Origin: Clostridium_AW sp040797845
GTDB lineage: Bacteria; Bacillota; Clostridia; Clostridiales; Clostridiaceae
Length of the DNA: 64,000 bases
Direction: 5' to 3'
NCBI GenBank assembly: GCA_040797845.1
Contig: JBFNFA010000011.1
Coordinates: forward strand, 1-64,000
This document shows positions 61,484 through 64,000 of this stretch, piece after piece. Position 1 is the first letter of the stretch; every line of letters begins with the position of its first letter. The position numbers were made by a program, and so were the translations under genes. Below the pieces are notes generated by a model that was not told the DNA's origin, made no database searches, and saw only the letters and a program-made list of their open reading frames with translations.

Positions 61484-62074
61484 ATGGTCAAAAATAAATT
61501 AACAAAAAGGCAAATACAGGCGCAGAATACTCAAGACAAAGTATATCGAACTGCCGTGGAATTGATAGAGAAAAAAGGATTTGAAAATATTACTGTAGAT
61601 GAAATATGCAAAACAGCTGGTGTATCAGTGGGATCTTTTTATAATTGTTTTAAATCAAAGAATGATATTCTTGATGAAGTATATAGAGTGGCAGACGATT
61701 ACTTTTTAAATGTTGTGGCTAATGATTTGAAGGAAGGCAGTACTCATAATAGGATAATTGCATTTTTTCGTTACTATGCAGATTATAATGTAAATAGAGG
61801 TCTTGATTTTATAAAGCAGCTATACAACGTTCATAATAGATTATTTATAACTAAAGGAAGACACATGCAAACTGTATTACAAAGTATTATCGAAGATGGA
61901 CAAAAAATTGGGGAAATATCCACGGATATGACCTCTATAGAAATAGTAGATTACTTATTTATTGCTGTAAGAGGCGTAGTTTATGACTGGTGTCTACATA
62001 ATGGTGAATATGATCTTGTTGAATTTGTTGATAATTATGTAAGACGTTTAGTTAAAGTAGTCGATAGTAGATAG
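61484..62074 (+). CDS. TetR-family regulator
   Basis: A 196-residue TetR protein: helix-turn-helix VDEICKTAGVSVGSFYNCFKS near residues 40-60, preceded by the usual RTAVELIEKKGFENIT. The C-terminal ligand domain is unassigned. Divergent from the lipoprotein flavoenzyme; the operator TGAACnnGTTCA lies between them, so repression of the flavoenzyme until its substrate appears is the simplest reading. Confidence 0.9.
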   Translation: MVKNKLTKRQIQAQNTQDKVYRTAVELIEKKGFENITVDEICKTAGVSVGSFYNCFKSKNDILDEVYRVADDYFLNVVANDLKEGSTHNRIIAFFRYYADYNVNRGLDFIKQLYNVHNRLFITKGRHMQTVLQSIIEDGQKIGEISTDMTSIEIVDYLFIAVRGVVYDWCLHNGEYDLVEFVDNYVRRLVKVVDSR

Positions 62075-62104
62075 TGAATTATAGATGATAGATTATAATG
62101 TATT

Positions 62105-62126
62105 TAGGGGCTTAATGCCCCTTTTA
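62105..62126 (+). terminator. Terminator after the tetR-like gene
   Basis: AGGGGC-TTAAT-GCCCCT then TTT. Confidence 0.7.
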
Positions 62127-62183
62127 AGCTAATTTATATTTTTATACTTATACTTCACACACATTTATATTTACAGTAGCCTA

Positions 62184-63470
62184 TTAAAAATCATTTCTTC
62201 TAGAAATTCTAAAAAGTATCAATGAGGCTGTCATCTGTATAACTCCTCCAAGTACTATTGTAGTAGAAGTTCCAAAATAATTGGATAATAAACCTGATAA
62301 ATATGCTGAAACTGGTATAAGGGTCCATGTCATGAATTTACTCGTTGCCTGAACTCTTCCAAGAAGATGTTTTGGTGTTATGGATTGCCTTATAGTTGCC
62401 ACACATGGATTAATTAGCGAAACCGCAAAAGTTCCTAATGCATTGCTCAATGTCAGAAGAAGGTAACTTTCCACACTTCCAAATATTATAATAGAGCTTC
62501 CCCCTACTATGAATCCTATAATTATTACATTTATGTATGAGAGATATTTTAGTAGATAGTTAGTAAATATAGAACCTAACATAGCACCAATTCCACCTAT
62601 TGAAAGTAAAATTCCTACCTGTTGAGCATCAAGACAAATCACACTTTGCAGGTAAAAAAACATTACTGTCAAAAATAATGTGGTTCCTATGGTAGAAAAA
62701 ATTAAAGCGACGTTGGTGTGTAATAAAATAGGATTTTTAAATACAAATTGAAAGCCTACTTTTAAATCATTTTCTAATTCTTTTAAAAGTGATGTATTTT
62801 CACATTCTTTTTCTGCACCTTTTATCTTTTCTTCTTCAGATATATTATCTGACATATTACCTGGTATATCAATGGATAGAGTTGTTATTAGAGTTCCTAA
62901 AAAACTTATTCCATTAAGTAATAGAGCATATCCTGGATTATATAGAGTTATTATAGCTCCACCAATGGAAGGTCCTATTAAAATCCCCATGTTATAAATC
63001 CCTGAATCAAGAGAATTTACAAAGTGCAAGTCATTATTTTCTACCAGCAAAGGTATGGCAGAAAATTTAGCTGCGTTATAAATCTGTCCTAAAAATCCTA
63101 AAAATATAGTAGCTAAATATATGTGCCATATTTCTAACCCACCTGCTAAATACAAAAACCCCATTGAGCATACCGCTGTACTTTCTATTGCATCACATAT
63201 TAAAAGAAGTTTTTTCTTATTAAACCTGTCCACTAGGGCACCGGTTATTGGTTGAAATATATTTGGAATCTTTCCTATTGCCGTAACGGTAGCCATCTGA
63301 GCTACTGAACCTGTGATATTATATACTATCCAGGGTAATGCAATCATGTAAATTTGATCTCCTATAAAAGAAATCATTGTTCCCGTCATCAATTTATAAA
63401 TTGGCATCAACCTTTGAAATCGAGTTTTATTAATAGAGTTATTTGAGTAGGAATTATATCCTTCAATCAT
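62184..63470 (-). CDS. MFS transporter (macrolide-efflux-like)
   Basis: A 428-residue major facilitator with about twelve helices, of the MFS group often annotated as macrolide efflux (Mef-like). Typical are FIGDQIYMIALPWIVYNITGS, GALVDRFNKKKLLLICDA with the loop RFNKKK, and QSITPKHLLGRVQATSKF. It is 21 bases downstream of an ArsR-type gene, with which it forms an operon, so it is probably induced by its substrate. Confidence 0.87.
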   Translation of the reverse strand: MIEGYNSYSNNSINKTRFQRLMPIYKLMTGTMISFIGDQIYMIALPWIVYNITGSVAQMATVTAIGKIPNIFQPITGALVDRFNKKKLLLICDAIESTAVCSMGFLYLAGGLEIWHIYLATIFLGFLGQIYNAAKFSAIPLLVENNDLHFVNSLDSGIYNMGILIGPSIGGAIITLYNPGYALLLNGISFLGTLITTLSIDIPGNMSDNISEEEKIKGAEKECENTSLLKELENDLKVGFQFVFKNPILLHTNVALIFSTIGTTLFLTVMFFYLQSVICLDAQQVGILLSIGGIGAMLGSIFTNYLLKYLSYINVIIIGFIVGGSSIIIFGSVESYLLLTLSNALGTFAVSLINPCVATIRQSITPKHLLGRVQATSKFMTWTLIPVSAYLSGLLSNYFGTSTTIVLGGVIQMTASLILFRISRRNDF

Positions 63471-63491
63471 AAAAAACCTCCAATTTATAAT

Positions 63492-63956
63492 TTATCTCTC
63501 TAAATAGCTTTTGAGCTCAGACTCCATTAAAAACAAAAATTCTATATTCAATTGGTACTTAGATTCCACGGTTTTTACAAGTCGTACTGATCTTAACATG
63601 GCTAAATGATGGTGAACGGTAGATTTTGCAAGGCTTAATTTTTCCGTTAATTCCTGAAGTGTTCTATCCTCTTCATAAAGAAGTTTTATAATTCTAAGTC
63701 TCATTTCATCTCCCAAAGCCTTATATCCTTGAATTAAATTAAAATCTGGGGCATAAGCATCCTTACTATTCTCTATACTTTCATCACTTACAGGATAATA
63801 AAATATTTTTGTATCCGTGTTATCGGCTTCAACAGTCCATGGTCTGTAAGAATATTGAGGTATAAGTAAAACATTTGTTATTGTTGGCTCTGGTAAATAT
63901 ACTCTACCCCCTGTAGCCCACTCAACAAATTTTTCAGGAGATAGGTTTTCCTTCAT
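63492..63956 (-). CDS. ArsR-family helix-turn-helix regulator
   Basis: A 154-residue protein with a central ArsR winged helix: YKALGDEMRLRIIKLLYEED, LQELTEKLSLAKSTVHHHLAMLRSVRLV. No metal cysteines in the recognition helix, so it is probably not a metal sensor. The N-terminal ~75 residues are unusual for ArsR and may hold a ligand-binding part, or the gene may start further upstream. Co-directional with the MFS gene; likely its regulator. It ends close to the window edge. Confidence 0.82.
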   Translation of the reverse strand: MKENLSPEKFVEWATGGRVYLPEPTITNVLLIPQYSYRPWTVEADNTDTKIFYYPVSDESIENSKDAYAPDFNLIQGYKALGDEMRLRIIKLLYEEDRTLQELTEKLSLAKSTVHHHLAMLRSVRLVKTVESKYQLNIEFLFLMESELKSYLER

Positions 63957-64000
63957 TAAGTTTTTGCTTTCAATATCCCTCTTAAGTATTGATAAAATAT

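Overview
The window is a low-GC stretch of a strictly anaerobic Firmicute, most likely Clostridium or a close relative. The evidence is AT-rich intergenic DNA, strong AGGAGG-type ribosome sites with several TTG/GTG starts, a three-subunit electron-bifurcating type [FeFe] hydrogenase, a second sensory-type [FeFe] hydrogenase, a split iron-sulfur serine dehydratase (sdaAB/sdaAA), a tungsten-type aldehyde ferredoxin oxidoreductase and CstA. I cannot name the species. No rRNA, tRNA, CRISPR array, prophage or intact transposase was seen.

Layout. 0.3-11 kb: a ketopantoate-reductase-like gene and a divergent SDR gene share a Fur-box-like site; then a membrane protein, an M42 peptidase, a zinc phospholipase C-like protein, and a CstA transporter divergent from a LytS/LytT-type two-component pair, followed by an alpha/beta hydrolase carrying an EF-hand-like insert. 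11-16.4 kb: hydCBA hydrogenase operon and lgt. 16.4-31 kb: an accessory region (glycosyltransferase, flavodoxin-like pair, small membrane proteins, NhaC antiporter with LysR, cytidine-deaminase-like protein, DUF3841-like protein) sprinkled with three families of intergenic repeats. Embedded in it is a sigma-54-controlled catabolic operon (SDR, fumarylacetoacetase-family protein, aminotransferase) with its own enhancer-binding regulator, a -24/-12 promoter and three tandem putative activator sites. 31-39 kb: a three-gene sensory hydrogenase/SpoIIE-phosphatase operon, a CBS-domain membrane protein, serine dehydratase, an MBL-fold hydrolase and a GNAT acetyltransferase.

39-53 kb is the centrepiece: two divergent operons that form one tungsten-enzyme module. 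Leftward: tungstate ABC transporter (tupA, tupB, tupC), then mogA/moaB, two moeA paralogues (one fused to a periplasmic-binding-like domain), moaA, moaC and a MOSC protein, preceded by a Moco/Tuco-type riboswitch. Rightward: a Tat-signal four-cluster ferredoxin subunit, an aldehyde ferredoxin oxidoreductase, an unknown two-repeat protein, fdhD, tatA and tatC. The arrangement predicts an oxidoreductase whose signal-less catalytic subunit is carried across the membrane by its Tat-signal partner through a dedicated TatAC pair. The two divergent leaders carry complementary tetranucleotide tracts (UUAC on one transcript, GUAA on the other), which could pair in trans.

53-64 kb: a D-aminoacylase gene cluster under an RpiR regulator with visible palindromic operators, a YwaF-like membrane protein, a lipoprotein flavoenzyme with a covalent-FMN motif controlled by a divergent TetR regulator with a clear operator, and an MFS exporter with an ArsR-type regulator.

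Family assignments come from motifs read by eye; regulatory sites are pattern matches and have not been tested by search or experiment.
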